From positions 1 through 50,184 of the forward strand of contig NZ_NFID01000023.1 of assembly GCF_002161595.1 (NCBI RefSeq): DNA of 50,184 nucleotides, given 5' to 3'. Numbering within the stretch: the stretch's first letter is position 1; the number at the start of each line of letters is the position of its first letter. The notes below the pieces were generated by a model. The model worked only from the letters and a program-made list of their open reading frames with translations. It had not been told where the DNA came from and searched no databases. A program made the position numbers and the translations under genes. This document shows, piece by piece, positions 1 through 7,469 of the stretch. Source of the stretch: Gemmiger sp. An50. GTDB taxonomy: Bacteria; Bacillota; Clostridia; Oscillospirales; Ruminococcaceae.

Positions 1-36
1 TAAAAAAGCAACGCCAAGTGCGGTTGGCGTTGCTCA
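1..36 (-). terminator. Rho-independent terminator (minus strand)
   Basis: An 8-bp stem, GCAACGCC with GGCGTTGC, closes a 10-nt loop and is followed on the minus strand by a run of six T (plus-strand A2-A7). It would end a leftward transcript coming from the regulator remnant at 111-242, after three further hairpins at 41-54, 67-81 and 90-112. Confidence 0.8.
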
Positions 37-40
37 TTAC

Positions 41-112
41 GCACCTTTAGGTGCTGCTGGAATAATGGCCCTTATAGGGCCGTTCTGCAAACCCCACGTT
101 CAACGTGGGGTT
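41..112 (-). other. Three consecutive perfect hairpins of unknown role
   Basis: Three perfect inverted repeats follow one another with 8-12 nt gaps: GCACCT/AGGTGC at 41-54, GGCCC/GGGCC at 67-81, and AACCCCACGTT/AACGTGGGGTT at 90-112. With the terminator at 1-36 they form a four-stem RNA tail directly behind the stop codon of the regulator remnant. No T-run follows the inner three stems, so they are not terminators. I do not recognise the family. They could be an mRNA-stabilising tail, the 3' part of a separate small RNA, or a repeat element. Confidence 0.6.
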
Positions 113-242
113 ATGATTTTAATTCTTGTTCCAGACCGTCAAATTCTGGTGTGGAGAAAAATTCTCCAAGAGTAATATTCAGATCATCGTAAATCATATT
201 TAGCTTTGTTACTGCTTGAGTAATAAAGCAAAATCGCACCGA
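111..242 (-). pseudogene. C-terminal remnant of an XRE-type HTH regulator
   Basis: The minus frame is open from 242 to the TAA at 111-113 and ends in a segment of the type MIYDDLNITLGEFFSTP, continuing with EFDGLEQELKS. This is how many clostridial XRE-family helix-turn-helix regulators finish: a final helix, then '(I/L)TLxEFF' and an acidic tail. The helix-turn-helix itself is absent, because upstream in this frame a TGA (243-245) closes it. The only ATG in the piece, at 197, would give 28 residues and has no clear ribosome binding site. I read it as a degraded gene end and not a working protein. The family call rests on remembered tail sequences only. Confidence 0.5.
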
Positions 243-408
243 TCATAAAAAGGTGCCAATTTTACCACAGTGGAGGCACTCAGTCGACCTCCTGACCCTA
301 CATTTTTGCAATCTACGGTCACTTTCATTTTATTATAGCAGACCAGAGATCCTATATCGCGAATAGCCAGAAGCTCCGTTCATAATCCGATGTTTAGAGT
401 GTACTCCC

Positions 409-437
409 TTGAACCCATCTTATCATTTCGATATAAT
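409..437 (+). promoter_or_regulatory. Probable cas9 operon promoter
   Basis: TTGAAC (409-414), a 17-nt spacer and TATAAT (432-437) make a strong sigma-A-type promoter pointing at cas9. A transcript starting near 444 would run through the whole tracrRNA gene in antisense before reaching the cas9 start at 697, giving a leader of about 250 nt. The tracrRNA terminator hairpin has no T-run on the plus strand, so it should not stop this transcript. No better plus-strand promoter is visible nearer cas9; a weak alternative is TTGATA (611-616) with TCTAAG (634-639). Confidence 0.6.
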
Positions 438-454
438 AAAATAAATTCTCATTA

Positions 455-642
455 AAACAAAAACAGCACTGGAAACCAGTGCTGCGCTATTCCTGAAACG
501 GTGGATTGTTCGGGATACCACCATACCCTGCGGCGTAAAGCCTTATCTTAGAACTTCTGATGGATATTGATAAACCGATACGGCATCAATGCTGTTTACT
601 CTGATGGATATTGATAAACTGACACATCAAAAATCTAAGCTT
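455..642 (-). ncRNA. tracrRNA, long form with two tandem anti-repeats
   Basis: This is the trans-activating RNA for Cas9, transcribed away from cas9. Anti-repeat 1 (581 down to 545) matches the last 26 bases of the array repeat with one difference (a G-U pair). After a short internal loop, CUAAGAU pairs with the repeat's first bases GUUUUGG through Watson-Crick and wobble pairs. This gives the upper stem, bulge and lower stem expected of a type II duplex. Next come a nexus-like hairpin GGC-UUUAC-GCC (542-532), a GGTGG/CCACC stem (522-500), and a 9-bp terminator stem (484-464) with a T-rich tail. A second anti-repeat (625-599) matches 26 of 27 repeat bases but lacks the lower-stem part; it lies 5' in the primary transcript. 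The start near 642 is inferred from the promoter; a processed form would begin near 581. Confidence 0.9.
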
Positions 643-648
643 GGGCTT

Positions 649-677
649 ATTATAGCGAATTAAAAAATGGTTGTCAA
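649..677 (-). promoter_or_regulatory. Consensus tracrRNA promoter
   Basis: On the minus strand TTGACA (677-672), exactly 17 nt, then TATAAT (654-649) is a perfect sigma-A consensus. It would start the tracrRNA at about 642 and place both anti-repeats in the transcript. It sits inside the cas9 5' leader, only some 20 nt ahead of the cas9 start codon. Confidence 0.85.
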
Positions 678-696
678 CATGGAAGGAGTATCAATT

Positions 697-3600
697 ATGC
701 ACTATGTTTTAGGTCTGGATATAGGCATTCAGTCTGTGGGCTGGGCGGTAATTCGCTATGATGAGCCTGCACGCATTGAAGACTTCGGCGTACGCATATT
801 TGACACCACGGAAAATAGAAAATCCAAAGATAACGCCAATCAGGAACGGCGTGCGTTCCGGGCCGCAAGACGGGTGGTGCGTCGCCGGAGCCACCGGAGA
901 GAGATGCTGAAAAAGCATCTACAACGAATCGGTCTGCTCCGAGAAGGCGAAGTGGAAGCATTCTTTGAATCGGGCAAATCCGATCCGCTGCGTCTGCGGG
1001 TCAAAGGACTGACCGAACAGCTCACACCAGTAGAGCTTGCGGCCTGTCTAATTCACATCAGCAACCACCGGGGATATCAGGCGTTTTACAATCTGACCGA
1101 AGAAGAACTGAATGAACTGCCCGCTTCCGAAAAGAAAGAATATCAACAGGAGCGCAGCGGAATCGAGCAGGTGACCGGCCTTATGGAGCAGGGCAATTAC
1201 CGTTCTGTTGCCGAAATGCTTCTGACCGATGCCGCTTTTGCCTCGGAAGATGGCGGACCGATGCGTACCTACCGCAGTCATCCTTATAAAGATACTCGGT
1301 ATCCCATCAGCCGGGATCTGCTGCGTAAAGAGGCAGACGCTATTCTGATGAACCAGGCACAATTCTACCCTTGCCTGAATGAAGCTTACCAGGTGACCTG
1401 GCGCAAGGAAAGCCGTACGCCGTCCAACCGGGAATTTCTGGAATGGCTAATGTTTGAGCAACGGGATTTTGAAGATGGCCCCGGTGACCGTGACGATGCC
1501 ATGCGTAAATACACAGGCTTTCTGCAGGCCTTGGGGAAATGCTCCTTTTATCGGCAGGAGGACCGCGGCCCACGCATGAGCGTGCTGGGGGATCTGTATG
1601 CTCTGACCAACTCACTGTCACAGTATCAATATATAGATGAAAAAACTTCTGCATTCGGTATGCCCAAGACACTGGCCAATGATCTTCTGGAGGCAGCATT
1701 GCATGATGCGGAATTGCCCGCAAAAAGAATCCAGGAACTCGCAAGGAAACACAGTGTCAAAATCGATAACAAAGCCGTAAAAACCGCAGACCGCGCGCCC
1801 AACTGCATCAAATTTATGCGCCGGATTCGTCCCATTCTGGAGAAATACGGCATAGACTGGGAACAGGCTCTTGGGGGAGCCACTCTGGAAGAAGCGCTGG
1901 ATGACAACACGATGCTGAATCGGATCGGGCGGGTTCTGTCGCTCTATCAAACCCTTCACCGCCGCAAGGAAGAATTGGTGAAAATCCCTGGGATTTCGCC
2001 GGAGCTGGCATCCCGACTGACTGCAGAGCGGATTTCCGGTACAGCAAAGGTCAGCGCCCATTACATGCGGGACGCAGTGGAAGCCTTTCAGCTGGGCGAG
2101 CGGTACGGTGAATTTCAGTGGCGCAGAATGAACGAACAGGAGCAGCCCCTGCCCGGTCAGGCCAGTGGGGCGAATTTCAAATTACCCGCCTTCCCCGCCA
2201 GTGCCGAGTTTGCAAAAAACTCGGTGGTTATGCGAAGCCTCAACGAAACCCGAAAGGTGATCAACGCGGTCATTGAACGATATGGTTCTCCCTGGGCTGT
2301 GAATGTAGAGGTCGCCAGTGAACTGGGCCGCTCCTGGGCCGAACGAGACGAGCTGGATCGCAGGAATAAACAAAATCTGGCTCAAACCGAAAAAGACAAA
2401 AAGCAAATTTGTGAGATCATGGGCTACCACAGTCCCGATCAGGTGAACGGTTCCATGCTGGAGCGTTTCCGATTGGCCCAGCAGCAAAACTGGCAGTGTC
2501 TGTATACCGGCAAACCGATCACGGACAAACAGGCTGCACTGGATTCCAAAAACCGAAGCTATGAGGTAGACCACATCGTACCGTTTTCGCTGATTTTGGA
2601 TAACACCCTTCAGAACAAAGCGCTGGTCTGTGCCGATGCCAACCAGACCAAGGGGCAGCGCACTCCGCTGATGTACCTGCGTGACCCTCAGCAGCGGGAA
2701 CTGTTTATCGGACGGGTCAATCAAATGGCCAAAAACCATGTGATCAGCGACCGAAAACGACAGTATCTGTTGTTGGAGCATCTGGGAAACAGTGAGCTTC
2801 TGGACGAATGGAAAACCCGCAATCTAAATGATACCCGCTATATTGCCAAGTATCTGCGGGGATATCTGGAACGGGAACTGGCACCGGCGGCTGAGCACCG
2901 CACGCCTTTTGTGTTTCCTGTCAAAGGCGGCCTGACCAGCCGGTTCCGCCGCGTCTGGCTGGACCGGGAAACCTGGGGCGGAGATGAAAAGGGGCAGCTG
3001 CGTGAGACGACTACCCTGCATCATGCGGTGGATGCCGTTGTGATCGCTAACATTACCCCGGCGACCGCCTTGATCGCGGAAGACAATCTGCGGCTGAACC
3101 GCATCCTGAAAAGCAGCCATGGAGTGGAAACTGCAGAATACTGTGCCCAGCTGGAGCGCAGCTTGCAAACGCTGGAACAGTATTATCACATTCCCCGCGC
3201 CAAAGCGCAGGCCTATCTCAAGCGTAAAAACCGGATCACTGCACTGATCCCAACCCTGAATATCGAGGTAAACATCCGCTTTGGTTCTCCCGGAGAAGAA
3301 ATCGACCCGGACACCTACCGCGCTTGTGTGCTGTACCATTATCACGACGATCCGGCCTTTGCTGCCGGCCTGACCCCGCCATGCACCAGCCGCAAACCGG
3401 AGCGAAAGGTTCAGGGCGGCCTGACCACTGCCAATGCGCTGGGAACCATGGAAATCGACGGCGTTTTGTATGAGGCCAAACGTGTCGATGTAATGAAGCT
3501 GAGCTGGAAAAATCTCTCGCAGCTCTGCACCAACGATGGGGATCTGCGGGACTCCCTGATCGAACTGCTGGCCGAAACCGGGGACAAAAAGCTGGAAGAT

Positions 3601-4131
3601 ATTCTGTCGGCGCAAAACAAAACGGAATTCCGCACCCGGAAGGGCCGCCTGATCCGGAAGGTAACGCTGAAAGGCAATGTGGTAGACCAGTACCGCGTCA
3701 AGCAGATTGCGCCAAACAACTATTCCGTCCTCAACACCACCAGTTATTATTGCACCGAAGTCTATCGTGACACTGCCGGAAAAACAAAAGTGCGGGCAAT
3801 CGCCCGGGCGGATCTGGTGCGCAGAGACAAAAAGCTGTGGCTTACCTGTCCCGCCCCCGCCGACTATGCCGAGCACATCATGTACCTGTTCAAAAATGAT
3901 TATATTCAGGTGCAAACACACAATGGGGTGCTCTTTGAAGGATTTTACCAAAGCCCGGCAGGCATTAAACAAGCAAAATTCAATGGAATTGAGAAGAATG
4001 CTTCCGGTTCCCGTCCGTTCCGTATTTCCGGAACTGCCACTGTAACAAAATACGACATCAGCATTCTGGGCAAAAAAGGAGGCGAAATTCCATGTGGCGC
4101 ACCCTTATCGTTACTTCCGGAGAGAAAATGA
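697..4131 (+). CDS. cas9: CRISPR-associated endonuclease Cas9 (type II-C)
   Basis: This is the RNA-guided DNA nuclease that uses the crRNA:tracrRNA pair to cut both target strands. At 1144 aa it is medium-sized for type II-C. All catalytic parts are present: RuvC-I LGLDIG with D8, an arginine-rich bridge helix (about residues 45-70), RuvC-II VNVEVASELG with E538, HNH motif VDHIVPFS with H626, and RuvC-III LHHAVDAVV with H776 and D779. The C-terminal third should hold the PAM-interacting domain; the PAM cannot be read from sequence alone. The start at 697 is preferred over 667 because AAGGAG lies 9 nt before it and the RuvC-I strand begins at once. The gene heads cas9-cas1-cas2 with no csn2 or cas4, which defines II-C. 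Its last 40 bases overlap cas1. Its base composition is lower in GC than the downstream chromosome. Confidence 0.97.
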   Translation: MHYVLGLDIGIQSVGWAVIRYDEPARIEDFGVRIFDTTENRKSKDNANQERRAFRAARRVVRRRSHRREMLKKHLQRIGLLREGEVEAFFESGKSDPLRLRVKGLTEQLTPVELAACLIHISNHRGYQAFYNLTEEELNELPASEKKEYQQERSGIEQVTGLMEQGNYRSVAEMLLTDAAFASEDGGPMRTYRSHPYKDTRYPISRDLLRKEADAILMNQAQFYPCLNEAYQVTWRKESRTPSNREFLEWLMFEQRDFEDGPGDRDDAMRKYTGFLQALGKCSFYRQEDRGPRMSVLGDLYALTNSLSQYQYIDEKTSAFGMPKTLANDLLEAALHDAELPAKRIQELARKHSVKIDNKAVKTADRAPNCIKFMRRIRPILEKYGIDWEQALGGATLEEALDDNTMLNRIGRVLSLYQTLHRRKEELVKIPGISPELASRLTAERISGTAKVSAHYMRDAVEAFQLGERYGEFQWRRMNEQEQPLPGQASGANFKLPAFPASAEFAKNSVVMRSLNETRKVINAVIERYGSPWAVNVEVASELGRSWAERDELDRRNKQNLAQTEKDKKQICEIMGYHSPDQVNGSMLERFRLAQQQNWQCLYTGKPITDKQAALDSKNRSYEVDHIVPFSLILDNTLQNKALVCADANQTKGQRTPLMYLRDPQQRELFIGRVNQMAKNHVISDRKRQYLLLEHLGNSELLDEWKTRNLNDTRYIAKYLRGYLERELAPAAEHRTPFVFPVKGGLTSRFRRVWLDRETWGGDEKGQLRETTTLHHAVDAVVIANITPATALIAEDNLRLNRILKSSHGVETAEYCAQLERSLQTLEQYYHIPRAKAQAYLKRKNRITALIPTLNIEVNIRFGSPGEEIDPDTYRACVLYHYHDDPAFAAGLTPPCTSRKPERKVQGGLTTANALGTMEIDGVLYEAKRVDVMKLSWKNLSQLCTNDGDLRDSLIELLAETGDKKLEDILSAQNKTEFRTRKGRLIRKVTLKGNVVDQYRVKQIAPNNYSVLNTTSYYCTEVYRDTAGKTKVRAIARADLVRRDKKLWLTCPAPADYAEHIMYLFKNDYIQVQTHNGVLFEGFYQSPAGIKQAKFNGIEKNASGSRPFRISGTATVTKYDISILGKKGGEIPCGAPLSLLPERK

Positions 4132-5012
4132 CCGTGCGGGATGGCTGGCTTCATGTGTACAGCCCCCAGCAGGAGGCCCGTGTTCCCATCGGCGATCTAT
4201 ACTCGGTCGTGGTGGATAATCGCCAGACATTGCTGAGCATGGGGGTTTTGACCCAGCTGGCACAGGCGGGCGTGCATGTTCTGCTGTGCGACGAGAAACA
4301 TCTCCCCTGCGCCGAACTCCTGCCGCTGGCACAGCACTACCGCCCTTTGACGGTACTGCAAAAACAGATGGAGCTTTCCCAATCCTTTAAAGACCTGCTC
4401 TGGCAGCGCATCGTCACAGCCAAAATCCAGAATCAGGCAAAAACGCTCCGTCTGGTGGGGGCAAACGGCAGCAAAGCGCAAAAGCTGGAGGAACTGGCGC
4501 TCACGGTGCAGCCGGGCGACTCCGGCAATCGGGAGGCACAAGCCGCCAAGCTGTATTTCCCCGCCTTATTTGGGGCCGGGTTTACCCGCACGCTGGATGA
4601 TGTGACCAACGCTGCGCTGAATTACGGCTACGCGATTATCCGATCCGCCGTTTCCAAAACGCTGGCGGGATATGGCTACTCCGGCGTATTGGGGCTGCAT
4701 CACATCGGTCCGGGCAATCCGTTTAATCTGGCAGACGACCTGATGGAGCCGCTGCGCCCTCTGGTTGATCTGTGGACAGATGATCACTGCGACGATCTGT
4801 ACGAGCAGCTGAGTCGCACCAACCGCCGGGAACTGATCGGTCTTGTGAACCATATCATCCGGCTGGATGGCCAAAAGATGCGGGTGCGGTACGCCATCGA
4901 TCGGTATGTCAAAAGCCTGACCAGTGCCATTGAAGGGCAGGACGCCGGACTGCTGCGGCTGCCGGAACTCATCCGCAACGACCCCACCTTTGAGGATGAA
5001 CAGGATGGCTGA
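4092..5012 (+). CDS. cas1: CRISPR adaptation integrase Cas1
   Basis: Cas1 with Cas2 captures new spacers and inserts them at the leader end of the array. The 306-aa protein has the type II Cas1 layout: an N-terminal beta domain to about residue 80, then the helical catalytic domain. The metal-binding set is visible as E148 (in NREAQAAKLYFP), H204 (in GVLGLHHIGPGNP) and E219 (in FNLADDLMEPLRPLVD), in line with known type II Cas1 positions near 149, 205 and 220. The start at 4092 follows AAAGGAGG by 10 nt and overlaps the cas9 end by 40 nt, a tight translational coupling. The stop overlaps cas2 by 8 nt. Confidence 0.96.
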   Translation: MWRTLIVTSGEKMTVRDGWLHVYSPQQEARVPIGDLYSVVVDNRQTLLSMGVLTQLAQAGVHVLLCDEKHLPCAELLPLAQHYRPLTVLQKQMELSQSFKDLLWQRIVTAKIQNQAKTLRLVGANGSKAQKLEELALTVQPGDSGNREAQAAKLYFPALFGAGFTRTLDDVTNAALNYGYAIIRSAVSKTLAGYGYSGVLGLHHIGPGNPFNLADDLMEPLRPLVDLWTDDHCDDLYEQLSRTNRRELIGLVNHIIRLDGQKMRVRYAIDRYVKSLTSAIEGQDAGLLRLPELIRNDPTFEDEQDG

Positions 5013-5328
5013 GAGATTTATGCGCCTGATGGTATTTTTTGACCTGCCTGTGAATACAAAACAGCGCCGCAAAGAGTATTCCAGATTTCGTAAATCCCTG
5101 ATCAACGATGGTTTCATGATGCTGCAATACTCGGTTTATGTCCGCCTGACCCGAAACCACGACGATGCCCAAAAACACCTGCGGATTGTAGAGGCAAACC
5201 TTCCGCCGGCAGGCTCTGTCCGAGCCATGATCGTTACCGAAAAGCAGTACACCCAGATGAAGCTTCTGTGCGGCGCGCAAATGAAGGACGAGCATTTTCT
5301 TGACACAAAAGATCTTCTTGAGATATAA
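5005..5328 (+). CDS. cas2: CRISPR adaptation protein Cas2
   Basis: Cas2 is the structural dimer at the centre of the Cas1-Cas2 integrase. The 107-aa ferredoxin-like protein opens MAERFMRLMVFFDLPV, the typical first strand ending in the conserved aspartate (D13). It continues with the basic helix TKQRRKEYSRFRK and the second core strand FMMLQYSVYVRL. The start at 5005 is chosen because GAGG lies 9 nt upstream; an ATG at 4996 has no spacing to it. The reading frame overlaps cas1 by 8 nt. The last 30 bases of the gene also contain the array promoter, so coding and promoter sequence are superimposed. Confidence 0.95.
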   Translation: MAERFMRLMVFFDLPVNTKQRRKEYSRFRKSLINDGFMMLQYSVYVRLTRNHDDAQKHLRIVEANLPPAGSVRAMIVTEKQYTQMKLLCGAQMKDEHFLDTKDLLEI

Positions 5329-5329
5329 T
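5300..5329 (+). promoter_or_regulatory. CRISPR array leader promoter inside the cas2 3' end
   Basis: TTGACA (5300-5305), 18 nt, and TATAAT (5324-5329) are both perfect consensus hexamers. They overlap the last codons and stop of cas2. Transcription would begin near 5336, about 40 nt before repeat 1, and drive the pre-crRNA. This fixes the leader at the cas2 side, in agreement with the degenerate last repeat at the far end. Confidence 0.85.
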
Positions 5330-5349
5330 CTAGTAGAACAAATGCTGTC

Positions 5350-5382
5350 AAAACCGCAAGATCCACAACATCTTGCGGTTTT
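5350..5382 (+). repeat. Perfect 13-bp inverted repeat at the leader-repeat junction
   Basis: The left arm AAAACCGCAAGAT (5350-5362) and right arm ATCTTGCGGTTTT (5370-5382) are exact complements around a 7-nt loop. The right arm includes the last leader bases and the first five bases of repeat 1 (which begins at 5378). In RNA it would fold a strong hairpin ending in a short U-run; in DNA it covers the site where new spacers are inserted. Confidence 0.9.
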
Positions 5383-7174
5383 GGTTCTCTGATGGATATT
5401 GATAAACTGATACATACAATCCAATACTACCACACACTACACGTTTTGGTTCTCTGATGGATATTGATAAACTGATACGTACGACGACAGGGAAATGCCC
5501 AGCGTGATGTTTTGGTTCTCTGATGGATATTGATAAACTGATACTGGTGGCATCGTCCAGAACTTTATCAATCTTGTTTTGGTTCTCTGATGGATATTGA
5601 TAAACTGATACCTCGTCCGTTACACAGTGCAACACATGGTTGTTTTGGTTCTCTGATGGATATTGATAAACTGATACACAAACAGATTGCTTCACACGCT
5701 TATGCTTGTTTTGGTTCTCTGATGGATATTGATAAACTGATACAACAGCACCGCGCGGCCCTCTGGAGGCACTGTTTTGGTTCTCTGATGGATATTGATA
5801 AACTGATACCGGCATGATGGTGGGCCACGATACCCTGTAGTTTTGGTTCTCTGATGGATATTGATAAACTGATACGCCTACAATAACAAGCAGCTGGGCG
5901 TGGGGTTTTGGTTCTCTGATGGATATTGATAAACTGATACGAACAGTATTTGAATCATTCCCAGTATACTGTTTTGGTTCTCTGATGGATATTGATAAAC
6001 TGATACTTCTCGGTAGCGCGGGCCCGGCATGTTGCGGTTTTGGTTCTCTGATGGATATTGATAAACTGATACTTGCTGTTGAATACTGCGAAATAGCCTT
6101 CGTTTTGGTTCTCTGATGGATATTGATAAACTGATACCCATAACGTGCGCTGTAAATGTCAAAGGGTGTTTTGGTTCTCTGATGGATATTGATAAACTGA
6201 TACGCTGTACGAGGTTTCTGTGGTTACCTTCCCGTTTTGGTTCTCTGATGGATATTGATAAACTGATACTGAAAAGACGGACGATATGATCCAGTACGAG
6301 TTTTGGTTCTCTGATGGATATTGATAAACTGATACTAGGTATAATTGTTCGTAACCTTGTTGTATGTTTTGGTTCTCTGATGGATATTGATAAACTGATA
6401 CTACCAGCAACAAAAGGCGCGGAACAGTTTAGTTTTGGTTCTCTGATGGATATTGATAAACTGATACATTTCTGGGCTTCATCCTGCCAGGTTGCTTGTT
6501 TTGGTTCTCTGATGGATATTGATAAACTGATACGAAAGAGCGGCTCAATCAAAACTCGCTAACGTTTTGGTTCTCTGATGGATATTGATAAACTGATACA
6601 GTTCTTCGCGGCGAAGGGTGAGCATGTTGTTTTGGTTCTCTGATGGATATTGATAAACTGATACTGACGAGTTGTACCCCCCTGATAGACCACGGTTTTG
6701 GTTCTCTGATGGATATTGATAAACTGATACATTTCTGGGCTTCATCCTGCCAGGTTGCTTGTTTTGGTTCTCTGATGGATATTGATAAACTGATACGACC
6801 GGATCAAGCAGATCAAGCGGAACAGCCGTTTTGGTTCTCTGATGGATATTGATAAACTGATACCAGCAGGCTGGGAGTTTTGTCATCAGAGACGTTTTGG
6901 TTCTCTGATGGATATTGATAAACTGATACTAACCTGTCCGTTCTTTGCTTTCTTGCTCCGTTTTGGTTCTCTGATGGATATTGATAAACTGATACGACCC
7001 GGCAGGAATGGCTGCAGGGCCAGAGGTTTTGGTTCTCTGATGGATATTGATAAACTGATACAGGCGAAGCAACGGCACCTGAGATATGCCCGTTTTGGTT
7101 CTCTGATGGATATTGATAAACTGATACCTTTTCGCCGCTGATGTCTGCGGCGGTGATGTTTTGGTTCTCTGATG
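5378..7174 (+). CRISPR. Type II-C CRISPR array, 27 full repeats and a truncated terminal repeat
   Basis: The 36-bp repeat starts GTTTTGGTTCTCTGATGG and ends TGATAAACTGATAC. The 27 full copies begin at 5378, 5443, 5509, 5576, 5642, 5708, 5774, 5840, 5905, 5971, 6037, 6102, 6168, 6234, 6300, 6366, 6432, 6498, 6564, 6629, 6695, 6761, 6828, 6894, 6960, 7026 and 7092. A final copy keeps only its first 17 bases (7158-7174). There are 27 spacers: 21 of 30 nt, four of 29 (1, 8, 11, 19) and two of 31 (3 and 22). Spacers 17 (6468-6497) and 21 (6731-6760) are identical; all others differ. I saw no repeat-internal mutations apart from the terminal copy. The repeat pairs with the tracrRNA at 455-642. Confidence 0.99.
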
Positions 7175-7210
7175 AATTTTGGAGCGCTGTTTGTATCTCT
7201 TTTCAAGCAG

Positions 7211-7262
7211 AAACTCCCGTTTATGCGCCTTCAAGTTTGGTGGCATAAACGGGAGTTTTTGT
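7211..7262 (+). terminator. Terminator behind the CRISPR array
   Basis: A perfect 16-bp stem (7211-7226 with 7243-7258) around a 16-nt loop is followed by a T-rich tail (7256-7262). It closes the pre-crRNA transcript 37 nt after the truncated repeat. The 7175-7210 stretch between them shows nothing else. Confidence 0.9.
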
Positions 7263-7395
7263 TTCATCTTCCTATTCGGAGTGATTTTGCGTTCCATTCG
7301 CTTTTCTCTGAAACACGAGTGCGTTACGAAGTATCCGAGGTGCGGAAGTATACCCCCGGAGCCGGACATCTCTTCTGGATTTACTGTACTTTCGG

Positions 7396-7455
7396 TTGTA
7401 TCTTCTGCGGATTTGGCGTATACTGATATTAACTAGTATCAATTTGTATCAGTAT
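7396..7455 (+). promoter_or_regulatory. Fic promoter overlapped by an operator-like inverted repeat
   Basis: TTGTAT (7396-7401), 17 nt and TATACT (7419-7424) form a plausible promoter. A perfect 9-bp inverted repeat ATACTGATA / TATCAGTAT (7420-7428 and 7447-7455) starts inside the -10 and ends just before the ribosome binding site. A third half-site, AGTATC (7435-7440), lies between the arms. This is the usual layout of a repressor site. The cognate regulator is not identifiable in the window. The rest of 7263-7395 shows no gene. Confidence 0.55.
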
Positions 7456-7469
7456 TGGAGGAACTTTCG

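Noticed and set aside
209-328. 39-codon minus-strand frame beginning MKVTVDCKN, just behind a TATAAT-like box
   Set aside because: No ribosome binding site, no recognisable family, and it lies in a degraded region; not strong enough to call a gene.
667-696. Upstream ATG of cas9 at 667
   Set aside because: No ribosome binding site before it; AAGGAG at 682-687 clearly serves ATG 697, and the -35 box of the tracrRNA promoter lies within this stretch.
5378-7127. TTGATA and TGATAC inside every repeat as possible promoter parts, as in Neisseria II-C arrays
   Set aside because: No extended -10 like TGnTATAAT is formed at the repeat end; the leader promoter is sufficient.
5348-7206. Several open frames on both strands across the array, reading repeated MDIDKL or SVYQYPSENQN units
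   Set aside because: They are translations of the 36-bp CRISPR repeat; spacers vary and no ribosome binding sites are present.
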